Counted from the first letter of the stretch, positions 19,724 to 28,736 are shown. The stretch: DNA of 64,000 nucleotides from Stenotrophomonas bentonitica (GCF_013185915.1 NZ_JAAZUH010000001.1:1364001-1428000), one strand, 5' to 3'. Made by a program: numbers and translations. Notes: generated by a model from the sequence alone, not told the origin.

Positions 19724-22197
19724 GCTATGTCGTCCCCTTCCTTGCCATCCTGCTGGCAGGCGCCGTCGTCGCCTACCATCGCGGCCGGCTGATCACCTGG
19801 ACGCTGGCCAGCCTGGCGCTGCTGGCGGCCTGCTGGTTCATTCCCTGGGTCAACCAGACCGCCACGATCGTGGCCGCGGCCATCGTCGCCGTCATCGCCG
19901 TGCCGCTGCTGCTGCCGTTCATCCGCAAGCCGCTGCTGACCGCGCCGATGATGAAGGTGTTCCGCAAGGTGCTGCCGCCGCTGTCGCAGACCGAGCGCAT
20001 CGCCCTGGAAACCGGTTCGGTCGGTTTCGAAGGCGAGCTGTTCACCGGCGACCCGGACTGGAACAAGCTGCTCAACTACCCCAAGCCGCAGCTCACCGCT
20101 GAAGAACAGGCCTTCCTGGACGGCCCGGTGGAAGAACTGTGCGCGATGGTCAACGACTGGGAAATCACCCACGTCTACGCCGACCTGCCGCCGGAACTGT
20201 GGGCCTTCATCAAGAAGAACAAGTTCTTCGGCATGATCATTCCGAAGGAATACGGCGGCCTCGGCTTCAGCGCGCTGGCCCACCACAAGGTGATCCAGAA
20301 GCTGGCCTCGGTGTCGAGCGTGGTCAGCTCCACCGTCGGCGTGCCGAACTCGCTGGGCCCGGGCGAACTGCTGGTGCATTACGGCACCCAGGCGCAGAAG
20401 GACCAGTACCTGCCGCGCCTGGCCGACGGCCGCGAAGTGCCCTGCTTCGGCCTGACCGGCCCGTTCGCCGGTTCGGACGCCACCTCGATTCCCGACTACG
20501 GCATCGTCTGCCGTGGCGAGTGGAACGGCGAGCAGGTGCTCGGCGTCAAGCTGACCTTCGACAAGCGCTACATCACCCTGGCCCCGGTCGCGACCCTGAT
20601 CGGCATGGCCTTCCGCATGTACGACCCGGACGGCCTGATCGGCCCGACCCGCGACATCGGCATCACCCTCGGCCTGCTGCCGCGCGACACCGCCGGCGTT
20701 GAAATCGGCCGCCGCCACTTCCCGCTGAACTCGACCTTCCAGAACGGTCCGATCCGCGGCAAGGAGGTCTTCATTCCGCTGACCCAGCTGATCGGTGGCG
20801 CGGAAATGGCCGGCAAGGGCTGGAACATGCTCAACGAGTGCCTGGCCGTTGGCCGCTCGATCACCCTGCCCTCCACCGCCAGCGGCGGTGCCAAGGCCGG
20901 CGCGGTGGTCACCGGCGCCTATGCACGCATCCGCAAGCAGTTCGGCCTTTCGGTCGGCCGTTTCGAAGGCGTGGAAGAAGCGCTCGCGCGCATCGGCGGC
21001 AAGGCCTACGCGATCAGCGCCCTGTGCCAGGCCACCGCGGCCGCGGTAGATCGCGGCGACGTACCCTCGGTGCCGTCGGCCATCGCCAAGTACCACTGCA
21101 CCACCATGAGCCGTGAAGTGATCTCCGACGTCATGGACGTGATCGGCGGCAAGGGCATCATCCTCGGGCCGCGCAACTTCGCCGGCCGCAGCTGGCAGGC
21201 CGCGCCGATCGCGATCACCGTGGAAGGCGCCAACATCATGACCCGCAGCCTGCTGATCTTCGGCCAGGGTGCGATCCTCTGCCACCCGTGGGTGCTGAAG
21301 GAAATGAAGGCAGCGCAGGATCCGGACACCCGCGCCGGCGTGGAAGCGTTCGACCACAGCCTGTTCGGCCACATCCGCTTCGGCATTTCCAACGCCGTCC
21401 GCTCGTTCTGGCTCGGCCTGACCGGTGCCCGCTTCGGCGCGGCCCCGGGCGACGCCTACACCCGCCGTTACTTCCGCAAGCTGGACCGCTACTCGGCCAA
21501 CCTCGCGCTGATGGCCGACATCTCGATGATGACCCTGGGCGGCAAGCTCAAGTTCAAGGAATCGCTGTCCGGCCGCCTGGGCGACGTGCTGAGCCACGTG
21601 TACATGACCAGCGCCATGCTCAAGCGTTACCACGACGAAGGCGCACCGGCGGCCGACCAGCCGCTGCTGGCCTGGGCGTTCCATGACAGCGTGCACAAGA
21701 TCGAAGAGTCGCTGTCGGCTGCCCTGCGTAACTTCCCGATCCGTCCGATCGGCTGGCTGATGTGGCTGCTGATCTTCCCGTTCGGCCGTCGTGCAGAGGC
21801 TCCGGGCGACCGCCTGGGCCACCGCGTCGCTGCCCTGCTGATGGCCCCCAACGAAGCCCGCGACCGCCTCGCCAGCGGCGTGTTCCTGACCCCGTGCGAG
21901 AACAACCCGGGTGGCCGCATCAACAGCTACCTGTCCAAGGCGATCATGGCTGAGCCGGTCGAGCGCAAGTTCATCAAGGCGCTGAAGACCAAGGGCATCG
22001 AAGCCCTCGACTTCACCGCCCAGCTGGACGAAGCCGTGGCCGAAGGTGTGATCACCCAGGACGAGCGCACCCTGCTCGAAGAGCTGCGCACGCTGACCAT
22101 GGACACCATCACCGTGGACGACTTCGAACCGCACGAACTGCGTTCGGCCAGCTACTACGACCGCGAACGCAAGGACGCCCAGTCGCAGGCGGCATAA
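19720..22197 (+). CDS. fadE: Acyl-CoA dehydrogenase, FadE type
   Basis: 825 residues, close to the length of E. coli FadE (about 814). The N-terminus has hydrophobic segments (about 1-20, 24-42 and 45-66). The flavoprotein core follows, with GMIIPKEYGGLGFSALAHH, CFGLTGPFAGSD and the substrate-binding EGVEEALARIGGKAY. The C-terminal DUF1974-like extension starts near residue 540. Catalyses the first dehydrogenation of beta-oxidation. Translation is coupled to the upstream hydrolase by an ATGA overlap. A terminator-like hairpin separates it from the DUF4442 gene. Confidence 0.93.
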   Translation: MSYVVPFLAILLAGAVVAYHRGRLITWTLASLALLAACWFIPWVNQTATIVAAAIVAVIAVPLLLPFIRKPLLTAPMMKVFRKVLPPLSQTERIALETGSVGFEGELFTGDPDWNKLLNYPKPQLTAEEQAFLDGPVEELCAMVNDWEITHVYADLPPELWAFIKKNKFFGMIIPKEYGGLGFSALAHHKVIQKLASVSSVVSSTVGVPNSLGPGELLVHYGTQAQKDQYLPRLADGREVPCFGLTGPFAGSDATSIPDYGIVCRGEWNGEQVLGVKLTFDKRYITLAPVATLIGMAFRMYDPDGLIGPTRDIGITLGLLPRDTAGVEIGRRHFPLNSTFQNGPIRGKEVFIPLTQLIGGAEMAGKGWNMLNECLAVGRSITLPSTASGGAKAGAVVTGAYARIRKQFGLSVGRFEGVEEALARIGGKAYAISALCQATAAAVDRGDVPSVPSAIAKYHCTTMSREVISDVMDVIGGKGIILGPRNFAGRSWQAAPIAITVEGANIMTRSLLIFGQGAILCHPWVLKEMKAAQDPDTRAGVEAFDHSLFGHIRFGISNAVRSFWLGLTGARFGAAPGDAYTRRYFRKLDRYSANLALMADISMMTLGGKLKFKESLSGRLGDVLSHVYMTSAMLKRYHDEGAPAADQPLLAWAFHDSVHKIEESLSAALRNFPIRPIGWLMWLLIFPFGRRAEAPGDRLGHRVAALLMAPNEARDRLASGVFLTPCENNPGGRINSYLSKAIMAEPVERKFIKALKTKGIEALDFTAQLDEAVAEGVITQDERTLLEELRTLTMDTITVDDFEPHELRSASYYDRERKDAQSQAA

Positions 22198-22217
22198 CCG
22201 CCATCAAGCTGCACCCC

Positions 22218-22247
22218 AACGGCGGACCTCGGTCCGCCGTTTTTTTT
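22218..22247 (+). terminator. Intrinsic terminator between fadE and DUF4442 gene
   Basis: AACGGCGGACC-TC-GGTCCGCCGTT with a run of eight T residues. It lies 20 bp after the fadE stop and 13 bp before the next ATG, so expression of the thioesterase gene would be reduced or separately started. Confidence 0.85.
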
Positions 22248-22259
22248 GAGGACGAATCC

Positions 22260-22733
22260 ATGGCCGCACCCCTGTTGACCCTCTACCACCGCATGCAACG
22301 CTGGCCGGCCGGCCAGTGGCTGTTCTCCCGCGCGGTCTGCTTCAAGGCGCCCTACTTCGCCAGCATCGCCCCACGCATCACCCGGCTCGAGCCCGGCCGC
22401 TGCGAAGGCCGCATCGCCCACCGGCGAAAGGTCACCAACCACATCGGCACCGTGCACGCGATCGCCCTGTGCAACCTGGCCGAACTCACCGCTGGCCTGA
22501 TGGTCGACGCCTCGCTGCCGCGCGGCATGCGCTGGATTCCGAAGGGGATGGAAGTGAAGTACCTGGCCAAGGCCACCGGCACGCAGCATGCGGTGGCGGT
22601 ACCGGAGGTGCCGATTGTCGCGGCGGAGGCGGGGTATGGGTTGCCGGTGAAGGTTGTCGTCAGCGATGACGGCGGCACCGCCGTGTTTGAAGCCAGGATC
22701 GAAATGTGGGTTTCGCCGGTCAAGCGCAGCTGA
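22260..22733 (+). CDS. DUF4442 hotdog-fold thioesterase-like protein
   Basis: 157 residues. Resembles the PaaI/YiiD_C hotdog family. The conserved segment NHIGTVHAIALCNLAELTAGL corresponds to the hotdog helix with its Asn-His and Glu positions, and WIPKGMEVKYLAKATGT is the following strand pair. It probably hydrolyses acyl-CoA, complementing fadE. TTGAGGACGAATCC before ATG 22260 gives a reasonable ribosome binding site (GAGG). Confidence 0.82.
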   Translation: MAAPLLTLYHRMQRWPAGQWLFSRAVCFKAPYFASIAPRITRLEPGRCEGRIAHRRKVTNHIGTVHAIALCNLAELTAGLMVDASLPRGMRWIPKGMEVKYLAKATGTQHAVAVPEVPIVAAEAGYGLPVKVVVSDDGGTAVFEARIEMWVSPVKRS

Positions 22734-22776
22734 CCCCGCGTTTCCCGTGGCCACCTGCCAACTATCGGAGGGTCGA

Positions 22777-22870
22777 CCGGGGTCGGTTTGCGGGGGAATC
22801 GGCGCCATGGATGGCGACCGCTTAGCCCCCATGGACGGGTTTACGGCGACCCCGCAAACCGGCACCGGGC
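22777..22870. repeat. Small inverted-repeat (MITE-like) element
   Basis: CGGTTTGCGGGG (22784-22795) and CCCCGCAAACCG (22850-22861) are perfect 12-bp inverted copies. Flanking CCGG bases extend the match imperfectly. Between them are ATGG-centred words (GCCATGGATGGC and CCCCCATGGACGGG). This looks like a non-coding dispersed repeat or a long hairpin rather than a gene. Confidence 0.5.
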
Positions 22871-22922
22871 GGCCCAAACCAGGGAAACCGCGCACCCCAC
22901 GGCTGTTCGCCTGAATCCAACA

Positions 22923-22947
22923 GCAGCCGGGCAGAGCCCGGCGCTAC
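22923..22947 (-). repeat. GTAG (SMAG/REP-like) palindrome
   Basis: On the minus strand: GTAG, CGCCGGGC-TCT-GCCCGGCTGC. It shares its stem and the adjoining ATCCAACAGCAG with the unit at 10468-10492, so the repeated unit is longer than the palindrome itself. Confidence 0.75.
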
Positions 22948-22990
22948 GGACGGTGTGCAATCCGGGACGGTGTGCACGTACGGCCTGCAA

Positions 22991-23347
22991 TCAAGCCGGC
23001 ACGAACTGCCAGGCGATCACGGCGAGGATCGCAGGCACTGCCTGGATGAAGAAGATCCGCCGGTTGACGCTGTACGCCCCGTAGCAGCCCGCCACGATCA
23101 CGCAGCCCAGCATGAAGTTCACCAGCATCGGCAGGTGATCGAACAACCCCCAGAACAGGCCTGCCGCCAGGAAGCCGTTGTACAGCCCTTGGTTGGCCGC
23201 CAGCACCCGCGTCAGCTCCGCCTTCTCCGGCGTGTTGCGGAACGTCTTCAGCCCCAGCGGGCGCGTCCACAGGAACATCTCCAGCACCAGGAAGTACACG
23301 TGCAACAGCGCGACCACCAGGGTCAGGATTACTGCGGTCCAGTACAT
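22991..23347 (-). CDS. DUF1304 membrane protein
   Basis: 118 residues with four predicted transmembrane helices. The family pattern includes HVYFLVLEMFLW near residue 20, NTPEKAELTRVLAANQGLYNGFLAAGLFWG in the middle, and a final AVPAILAVIAWQFV. ATG 23347 has GAGGTG upstream; the open frame extends much further upstream but without conserved residues. Function unknown; the family is small inner-membrane proteins. It follows a transporter gene on the same strand with a 29-bp gap. Confidence 0.85.
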   Translation of the reverse strand: MYWTAVILTLVVALLHVYFLVLEMFLWTRPLGLKTFRNTPEKAELTRVLAANQGLYNGFLAAGLFWGLFDHLPMLVNFMLGCVIVAGCYGAYSVNRRIFFIQAVPAILAVIAWQFVPA

Positions 23348-23376
23348 GCGCACACCTCGAACAAGTTGGAAACAGC

Positions 23377-24708
23377 TTACTCCGGCCGCTCCGCCGGCAG
23401 CTTCTTTTCTTCGCGCAGCAGCCCGAATGCCGCCGTCGTCATGATGCCTGCCACCACCAGCCCGCCCGCGAACACCGCGCTCGAACCGAACACCGACAGC
23501 CCCTTGTGCACCCACGCGAACGTCAGATCACCCGCCCGGTACACTACCGTGTCGATCGCCGCGCCCGCCTTGTAGCGCCACTGCCGGTCCACCCGCGTGA
23601 AGATCGTCTCCCGCGCCGGCTTCGCCAGCGAAAACTCACTCGCCCGCGTCAGCACCTGCACGATCGCCACCATCACCGGCAGCGGCGACGCCGCCAGCAC
23701 CGAAAACCCCGCGATGATCGCAAAGCCCGGAATCAGCAGCGCCGGCGCGATCCCGAACCGCGACAACAGCCAGCGCGTCACCCCCAACTGCAGCACCAGC
23801 GTCAGCGCATTGATCGCCAGATCGATCCGCGAATAGAACGCCGTGCTCGCCGCCGCGTCCGTATACAACCGCCGCACGATCGACGCCTGCTCGTTGTACA
23901 GCAGCGTCCCGATTCCCACCCCGAACACCACCATCACCGCCAGCCAGCGCAGCAGCGGCTCGCGCGCGATCAGCCTCAGCCCGTCCAGCACGCCCCCGCC
24001 CATCGGCGTCTCCCCCGACACCAGCTGCTGCTCCCGCTCGCGCGCCACCGCCCACAGGCGCAGCCGCCAGATGCAGAACAGACAGATGCACAGGAACCCC
24101 GCCGACACCAGCATCAGGTTCGCGATCCCCACCCGCTGCACCAGCGTCGAGGTCAGCGTCGGCCCCAGGAACGCGCCGATCGTCCCCGCCGCCCCGATGT
24201 ACCCGTAGAACGCCCGCGCCTGCACGTTCGAGAACACATCCGCCATGAAGCTCCAGAACACCGCCACCGCGAACAGGTTGAACACCGCCGCCCAGAAGAA
24301 GAACAGCATCCCCCGCCCCGGCACCCCGCTGTCGAACAGCACGTAGAAACCCAGCAGCGTCGCAATGAAGAACCCGTACACCAGCGGCAGGAACACCCGC
24401 CGCGGATAACGGCTCACCAGCGCCCCGTACAGCGGCTGCAACACCACCATGATCACGAACACCCCCGTGAACAGCACCTGCAGCACGAAGTCCTGCAGCG
24501 CGATCCCGCGCCCCGCGAACCACCCGATCAACGCCGGCGGGAACACCGCCTGCAGGTCCGCCGACGCCGCCATCGCCTCGCGTACCGGGCGCAGCACGTA
24601 ATAGCCGCTGAGCAGGCAGAAGAAGTACACGCACGCCCACAGCAGCGGTGGCGACTGGCGCAGCGCCGCGCGCAGCCCCGTCGGCGCGGTCGAAGGTACG
24701 GCGGTCAT
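23377..24708 (-). CDS. Major facilitator-type transporter, NTP/NDP-exchange-like
   Basis: 443 residues with about 12 transmembrane helices. LLSGYYVLRPVREAM at about 28-42 and the general layout resemble the AAA/TLC-like MFS group annotated as NTP:NDP exchangers. A GxLxDxxxRR-like loop appears as YGALVSRYPRRVFLP. Free-living bacteria have many such proteins whose substrates are not nucleotides, so the substrate is open. The ATG at 24708 gives the family's usual short N-terminus. The start is 103 bp from a divergent GMC oxidoreductase gene. Confidence 0.75.
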   Translation of the reverse strand: MTAVPSTAPTGLRAALRQSPPLLWACVYFFCLLSGYYVLRPVREAMAASADLQAVFPPALIGWFAGRGIALQDFVLQVLFTGVFVIMVVLQPLYGALVSRYPRRVFLPLVYGFFIATLLGFYVLFDSGVPGRGMLFFFWAAVFNLFAVAVFWSFMADVFSNVQARAFYGYIGAAGTIGAFLGPTLTSTLVQRVGIANLMLVSAGFLCICLFCIWRLRLWAVAREREQQLVSGETPMGGGVLDGLRLIAREPLLRWLAVMVVFGVGIGTLLYNEQASIVRRLYTDAAASTAFYSRIDLAINALTLVLQLGVTRWLLSRFGIAPALLIPGFAIIAGFSVLAASPLPVMVAIVQVLTRASEFSLAKPARETIFTRVDRQWRYKAGAAIDTVVYRAGDLTFAWVHKGLSVFGSSAVFAGGLVVAGIMTTAAFGLLREEKKLPAERPE

Positions 24709-24810
24709 GGCGCGTGCGCATTCCAGGCGATAAAGCGCGCACGGTAAACGATGCACCGCAACATCGCCAGTGGTGCCTTATGCTGGCCCGATCACCGTTG
24801 GGGAGCGGGC

Positions 24811-26391
24811 ATGTACGACTACATCATCGTCGGAGCCGGATCGGCCGGCTGCGTCCTGGCCAACCGGCTCAGCGCCGACCCGCACTGCCGCGTGCTGCTG
24901 CTCGAAGCCGGCCCGCGCGACCGCAACCCCTTCATCCACATGCCTGCCGGCCTCGCCCGCCTGGTCAACAACCGCCGCATCAACTGGAACCTGTACACCG
25001 AACCGCAACCCGCCCTCGACGGGCGCCGCCTGTGGTGGCCGCGCGGCAAGGTGCTCGGCGGCTCCAGCGCCATCAACGCCATGTGCTACGTGCGCGGCGT
25101 GCCCGCCGACTACGACCGCTGGGCCGCCGCCGGCGCCACCGGCTGGGACTGGGACCAGGTGCTGCCCTGGTTCCTGCACAGCGAAACCAACAGCCGCGGC
25201 GCCAGCGAATGGCATGGCGACGCCGGCCCGCTCTCCGTCGCCGACCTGCGCCACCACAATCCCCTCTCCGACGCCTTCATCGACGCCGCCGTCCAGGCCG
25301 GCCACGCCCGCAACCCCGACTTCAACGGCGCACGCCAAGCCGGTGTCGGCCTCTACCAGGTTACCCAGCGCGACGGTGCACGCTGCTCCAGCGCCACCGC
25401 CTACCTGCGCCCCGCGCGCGGTCGCCGCAACCTCACCGTGCTGACCGGTGCCCGTGCGCGCGCCCTGAGCTTCCAGTGCGACACCGCCACCGGCGTCTAC
25501 TTCCACCAGCATGGCGAGCACCGGCACGCCCTCGCCGCGCGCGAGGTCATCCTCAGCGCCGGTGCGATCCACTCCCCGCACCTGCTGATGCTGTCCGGCA
25601 TCGGCCCGCATCGCCAGCTGCGCGCCCACGGCATCAGCACCCGCGTCGACCTGCCCGGCGTCGGCGGCAACCTGCAGGACCACCTCGACATCTGCACCCT
25701 CGTGCACACCCACCCCGGGGTCAGCTACGACCGCAGCAACCAGGCCCGCATCGCCTTCGACTATTTCCTGCGCGGCCATCGCGGGGCCGGCACCAGCAAC
25801 ATCGCCGAAGCCGGCGGCTTCGCCCGCTCCCCGCTCGCCCCCGATGCCGGTGCCGACGTGCAGTTCCACTTCGTGCCGGCCATGCTCGACGACCACGGCC
25901 GCCACCGCCTGCCCGGCGACGGCTACACCCTGCACGCCTGCGCGCTGCACCCGCGCAGCCGCGGCCGCATCCACCTGCGCGACGCCGACCCTGCTTCGCC
26001 GCCGCGTATCGAACCCAACTACCTGGGCGATGCCGACGGCCACGACCTCGCGATGATGCGGCACTGCGTGCGCATGTCGCAGCAGATCCTCGCCCAGCCC
26101 GCCTTCGACCGCTGGCGCGGCGCGCCGATCTTTCCCGCGCGCACCGAGCTGGACGACGCCGCGCTGGATGCCTTCATCCGCGCCAAGGCCGAAACGATCT
26201 ACCACCCGGTCGGTACCTGCGCGATGGGCCAGTACGCCGATGCCGTGGTCGGCCCCCAGCTGCGCGTGCACGGCGTGCGCGGGCTGCGAGTGGTCGACGC
26301 CTCGGTCATGCCCAGCCTGGTCAGCGGCAACACCAACGCGCCCACGATCATGATTGCCGAGCGCGCTGCCGCCTGGCTGCGCGGCACCTGA
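24811..26391 (+). CDS. GMC-family FAD oxidoreductase (alcohol/choline dehydrogenase type)
   Basis: 526 residues. The FAD-binding motif is VGAGSAG at residues 7-13, followed by LLEAGPRDRNPFIHMPAG and the GMC signatures WPRGKVLGGSSAINAM and ILSAGAIHSPHLLMLSGIG. The catalytic His is His465 in YHPVGTCAMG, with the partner Asn in SGNTNAPTIMIAERAA. It oxidises a primary alcohol, as AlkJ or BetA do; the substrate is unknown. GGGGAGCGGGC precedes ATG 24811. No betaine-pathway genes lie nearby, so choline is not favoured. Confidence 0.9.
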   Translation: MYDYIIVGAGSAGCVLANRLSADPHCRVLLLEAGPRDRNPFIHMPAGLARLVNNRRINWNLYTEPQPALDGRRLWWPRGKVLGGSSAINAMCYVRGVPADYDRWAAAGATGWDWDQVLPWFLHSETNSRGASEWHGDAGPLSVADLRHHNPLSDAFIDAAVQAGHARNPDFNGARQAGVGLYQVTQRDGARCSSATAYLRPARGRRNLTVLTGARARALSFQCDTATGVYFHQHGEHRHALAAREVILSAGAIHSPHLLMLSGIGPHRQLRAHGISTRVDLPGVGGNLQDHLDICTLVHTHPGVSYDRSNQARIAFDYFLRGHRGAGTSNIAEAGGFARSPLAPDAGADVQFHFVPAMLDDHGRHRLPGDGYTLHACALHPRSRGRIHLRDADPASPPRIEPNYLGDADGHDLAMMRHCVRMSQQILAQPAFDRWRGAPIFPARTELDDAALDAFIRAKAETIYHPVGTCAMGQYADAVVGPQLRVHGVRGLRVVDASVMPSLVSGNTNAPTIMIAERAAAWLRGT

Positions 26392-26532
26392 ACAGGCCCT
26401 CACATGCGGCCCTCCGTCCCCTGCAAAAACCGGGCCTTTTCAATGCGATACGCATTCATCTTCGCTCAATTTGTGCAATCACGAAAAGCGGCGCTAGAAT
26501 CGGCCCAAGCAGCTGCGCACAGGCCTTACACG

Positions 26533-27936
26533 ATGAAAGAAAACAGCAGGCGCCGACCGATCCGTTCGGCGGCCACCGGTTTGCTGGGCATGCTCATGCC
26601 CATCGCCATGTCCTCCACCGCCCAGACCCCGAGTGCGGCCCCGGCGGCGCTTTCGGCGGCACTCCCGGTCAACATTGAAAACAGCGCCGCGCCTGCCATC
26701 GCGCATACCCAGCCCGCCGCCTACCGGGCCACCTCGACCACGCCGACCGTGCTGCCGCCGGCTGCCGGTTTCAACGTGGCCAACATCGAATCGATGGCCC
26801 AGCAGCTCACCTATGGCGAGCGCGTGCCGGGCATGGCCGTGGCGATCGTGCAGGGCGGCCGCGTGCTCAGCGCGCGCGGCTATGGCGTCACCGACGTCAA
26901 CAACCCGCAGATGGTCGACGCGCACACCGTGTTCCGCCTGGCGTCGCTGTCCAAGGCCTTCGCCGGCACCATGGCCGGCCTGCTGGTCAACGACGGCACC
27001 CTGCGCTGGGACAGCAAGGTCACCGACTACGTGCCCGGCTTCCAGCTGAGCACGCCCGAAGCGACCGACCGGCTCACCGTTGCCGACCTGCTCAGCCATC
27101 GCGTCGGCCTGCCCTACAACGCCTACGACCGCGACGTGGAAGCCAACGCCGAGTACTACACGCTCACCCACAAGCTCGCCTCGACCTCGCTCAAGTGCCA
27201 GCCGGGCGACTGCTACGCGTACCAGAACGTGGCCTTCAGCCTGATCGGCGACGTCGTGTACGCCGCCTCCGGCAGCTTCTACGAGCAGTCGGTGGAACGC
27301 CGCCTGTTCAAGCCGCTGGGCATGGACGATGCCAGCCTCGGCCTGGCCGGCATCCAGGCCAGCTCGCGCTGGGCGCGTCCGCACGTGCGCAGCCGCAATG
27401 GCTGGGTGTCGCTGACCCCCAAACCCACCTACTACCGCCTGGCGCCTGCCGCGGGCGTCAACGCCAGCGCCAGCGACATGGCGCAGTGGCTGCTCGCCCA
27501 CACCGGTCACCGCCCCGACGTGCTGCCGGCGCCGTTGCTGGCCACCCTGCATTCGACCCTGATCAACACCCCCGGCGAAATGCGTTCGGGCTGGCGCCGC
27601 GAGCGCCTGCACTCGGCCGGTTACGCGCTGGGCTGGCGCAACTTCGATTACGCCGGGCATGAGGTGATCTTCCATGCCGGTGCCGTGCAGGGCTATCGCG
27701 GCCTGGTCGCGCTGGTCCCCGAGCGCGACCTCGGCATCGCCATCATGTGGAACGGCGAAAGCAGCCTGCCCAGCGGCCTGCTGCCGACCGTGCTCGATGC
27801 GGCCATAGGCCTGCCCGCGCAGCGCTGGCTGGACGTGGACACCGACTTCGGCAGCGACAACCTGATGACCGAAGACAGCAGCCCGGCAAAGCGCAAGGGT
27901 GTGTCGTCGGATCGGGCGGTGGCTTCGCCGCGGTAA
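26533..27936 (+). CDS. Exported serine hydrolase, beta-lactamase (class C) family
   Basis: 467 residues. A signal peptide (MKENSRRRP... to about 30) is followed by an Ala/Pro-rich linker and a beta-lactamase/penicillin-binding-like domain. Active-site motifs: SLSK with Ser138, YQN with Tyr230, and HAG with His381 in place of KTG. The HAG variant fits esterases and D-amino-acid peptidases of this family more than true beta-lactamases. Periplasmic. ATG 26533 was chosen because the upstream codons come before the signal peptide. It is followed by a terminator. Confidence 0.85.
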   Translation: MKENSRRRPIRSAATGLLGMLMPIAMSSTAQTPSAAPAALSAALPVNIENSAAPAIAHTQPAAYRATSTTPTVLPPAAGFNVANIESMAQQLTYGERVPGMAVAIVQGGRVLSARGYGVTDVNNPQMVDAHTVFRLASLSKAFAGTMAGLLVNDGTLRWDSKVTDYVPGFQLSTPEATDRLTVADLLSHRVGLPYNAYDRDVEANAEYYTLTHKLASTSLKCQPGDCYAYQNVAFSLIGDVVYAASGSFYEQSVERRLFKPLGMDDASLGLAGIQASSRWARPHVRSRNGWVSLTPKPTYYRLAPAAGVNASASDMAQWLLAHTGHRPDVLPAPLLATLHSTLINTPGEMRSGWRRERLHSAGYALGWRNFDYAGHEVIFHAGAVQGYRGLVALVPERDLGIAIMWNGESSLPSGLLPTVLDAAIGLPAQRWLDVDTDFGSDNLMTEDSSPAKRKGVSSDRAVASPR

Positions 27937-27959
27937 GGCGATCTGGATCCTGGATGCTG

Positions 27960-27985
27960 AAAAGCGGCCTACGGGCCGCTTTTTT
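27960..27985 (+). terminator. Intrinsic terminator
   Basis: AAAAGCGGCC-TACG-GGCCGCTTTTTT, 24 bp after the serine hydrolase stop. Confidence 0.88.
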
Positions 27986-28007
27986 GTTTGTGCACGCATC
28001 ATTGCCG

Positions 28008-28067
28008 GTAGTGCCGGCCGCTGGCCGGCTCTCGACACCACCTGGGCCGGCCAGCGGCCGGCGCTAC
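28008..28067. repeat. Paired GTAG palindromes
   Basis: GTAGTGCCGGCCGCTGGCCGG at 28008 faces CCGGCCAGCGGCCGGCGCTAC ending at 28067, a convergent pair like that at 1256-1332. The stem bases differ from the AGCCACGC type, so at least three sequence types share this window. Confidence 0.75.
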
Positions 28068-28089
28068 ATATCGGAATCAACGTTCGTTG

Positions 28090-28114
28090 ATCCCTCGCGG
28101 GAGGGATTTTTTTT
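28090..28114 (+). terminator. Intrinsic terminator
   Basis: ATCCCTC-GCGG-GAGGGAT followed by eight T residues, plus-strand direction. Together with the next one, it isolates the convergent histone-like gene. Confidence 0.8.
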
Positions 28115-28120
28115 CGGCGC

Positions 28121-28160
28121 AAAAAACAACTCCCTCCCGCTGGGCTGCCGGGAAGGAGTT
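28121..28160 (-). terminator. Terminator of the histone-like gene
   Basis: On the minus strand: AACTCCTTCCCG, an 8-base loop, CGGGAGGGAGTT, then GTTTTTT. It lies 25 bp after the stop codon. Confidence 0.88.
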
Positions 28161-28184
28161 TCAGGTACGGCTATCGGGAATCGA

Positions 28185-28736
28185 TCAGATCAGCGGTGCC
28201 GGGGTTGCCGGCAGGGCGACCGGTGCAGCCTTCTTCTTGCGGACCGCCGGCTTGCGCTTGGCGACCTTCTTCACTGCCTTCTTGGCCGAGGCCTTCTTGG
28301 CGGCCGGCTTGCGCGCGGTGGCCTTCTTGGCGGTGGCCTTCTTGGCGACCTTGCGGACTGCCTTTTTCGCAGTCTTCTTGGCGGTCTTCTTGGCAGCTGC
28401 CTTCTTGGCTACCTTGCGGACGGCCTTCTTGGCGGTCTTCTTGGCAGCCGCCTTCTTGGCTACCTTGCGGACGGCCTTCTTGGCGGTCTTCTTCACTGCC
28501 TTCTTGGCGGTCTTCTTGGCGGCGGCCTTCTTGGCGACCTTGCGGACCGCCTTCTTTGCCGTCTTCTTCACTGCCTTGCGGGCAGTCGCCTTCTTGGCTG
28601 CCTTCTTCACCGTCTTCTTGGCAGCCGCCTTCTTGGCTACCTTCTTCACGGCCTTCTTGGCAGCCGCCTTCTTGGCGACCTTCTTTACGGCCTTTTTGGC
28701 GGCCGGCTTTTTCTTCGCAGCTTTCTTGGTTGCCAT
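28185..28736 (-). CDS. Histone H1-like Lys/Ala-rich DNA-binding protein
   Basis: 183 residues, almost all Lys, Ala, Val, Arg and Thr, in tandem units such as KKAAAKKTAKKAVRKVA. No globular domain is seen. It resembles the C-terminal tails of eukaryotic H1, bacterial H1 homologues (Hc1/BpH1) and AlgP-like repeats, which bind DNA non-specifically and alter nucleoid packing. Two 51-bp units (28381-28431 and 28432-28482) are nearly identical at the DNA level, so length may vary between strains by slippage. GAGGAGCC is the ribosome binding site before ATG 28736. The gene is monocistronic, with its own terminator. Confidence 0.88.
   Translation of the reverse strand: MATKKAAKKKPAAKKAVKKVAKKAAAKKAVKKVAKKAAAKKTVKKAAKKATARKAVKKTAKKAVRKVAKKAAAKKTAKKAVKKTAKKAVRKVAKKAAAKKTAKKAVRKVAKKAAAKKTAKKTAKKAVRKVAKKATAKKATARKPAAKKASAKKAVKKVAKRKPAVRKKKAAPVALPATPAPLI
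28381..28482 (-). repeat. 51-bp coding tandem repeat
   Basis: Two direct copies differ at one position (AGCTGCC against AGCCGCC). Each encodes 17 residues of the Lys/Ala array. Partial copies extend on both sides. Confidence 0.8.

Noticed and set aside
19645..22134. 829-codon minus-strand frame opposite fadE
   Set aside because: Antisense shadow; no family features.
23377..24708. Obligate-parasite-type ATP/ADP translocase
   Set aside because: Only a distant resemblance; free-living context makes a general MFS transporter call safer.
26404..26532. N-terminal extension of the serine hydrolase
   Set aside because: The extra 43 codons precede a clear signal peptide; the later ATG at 26533 is better.
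28185..28736. CRISPR-like or satellite repeat array
   Set aside because: The repeats are in-frame Lys/Ala codons without unique spacers, so they are coding tandem repeats.
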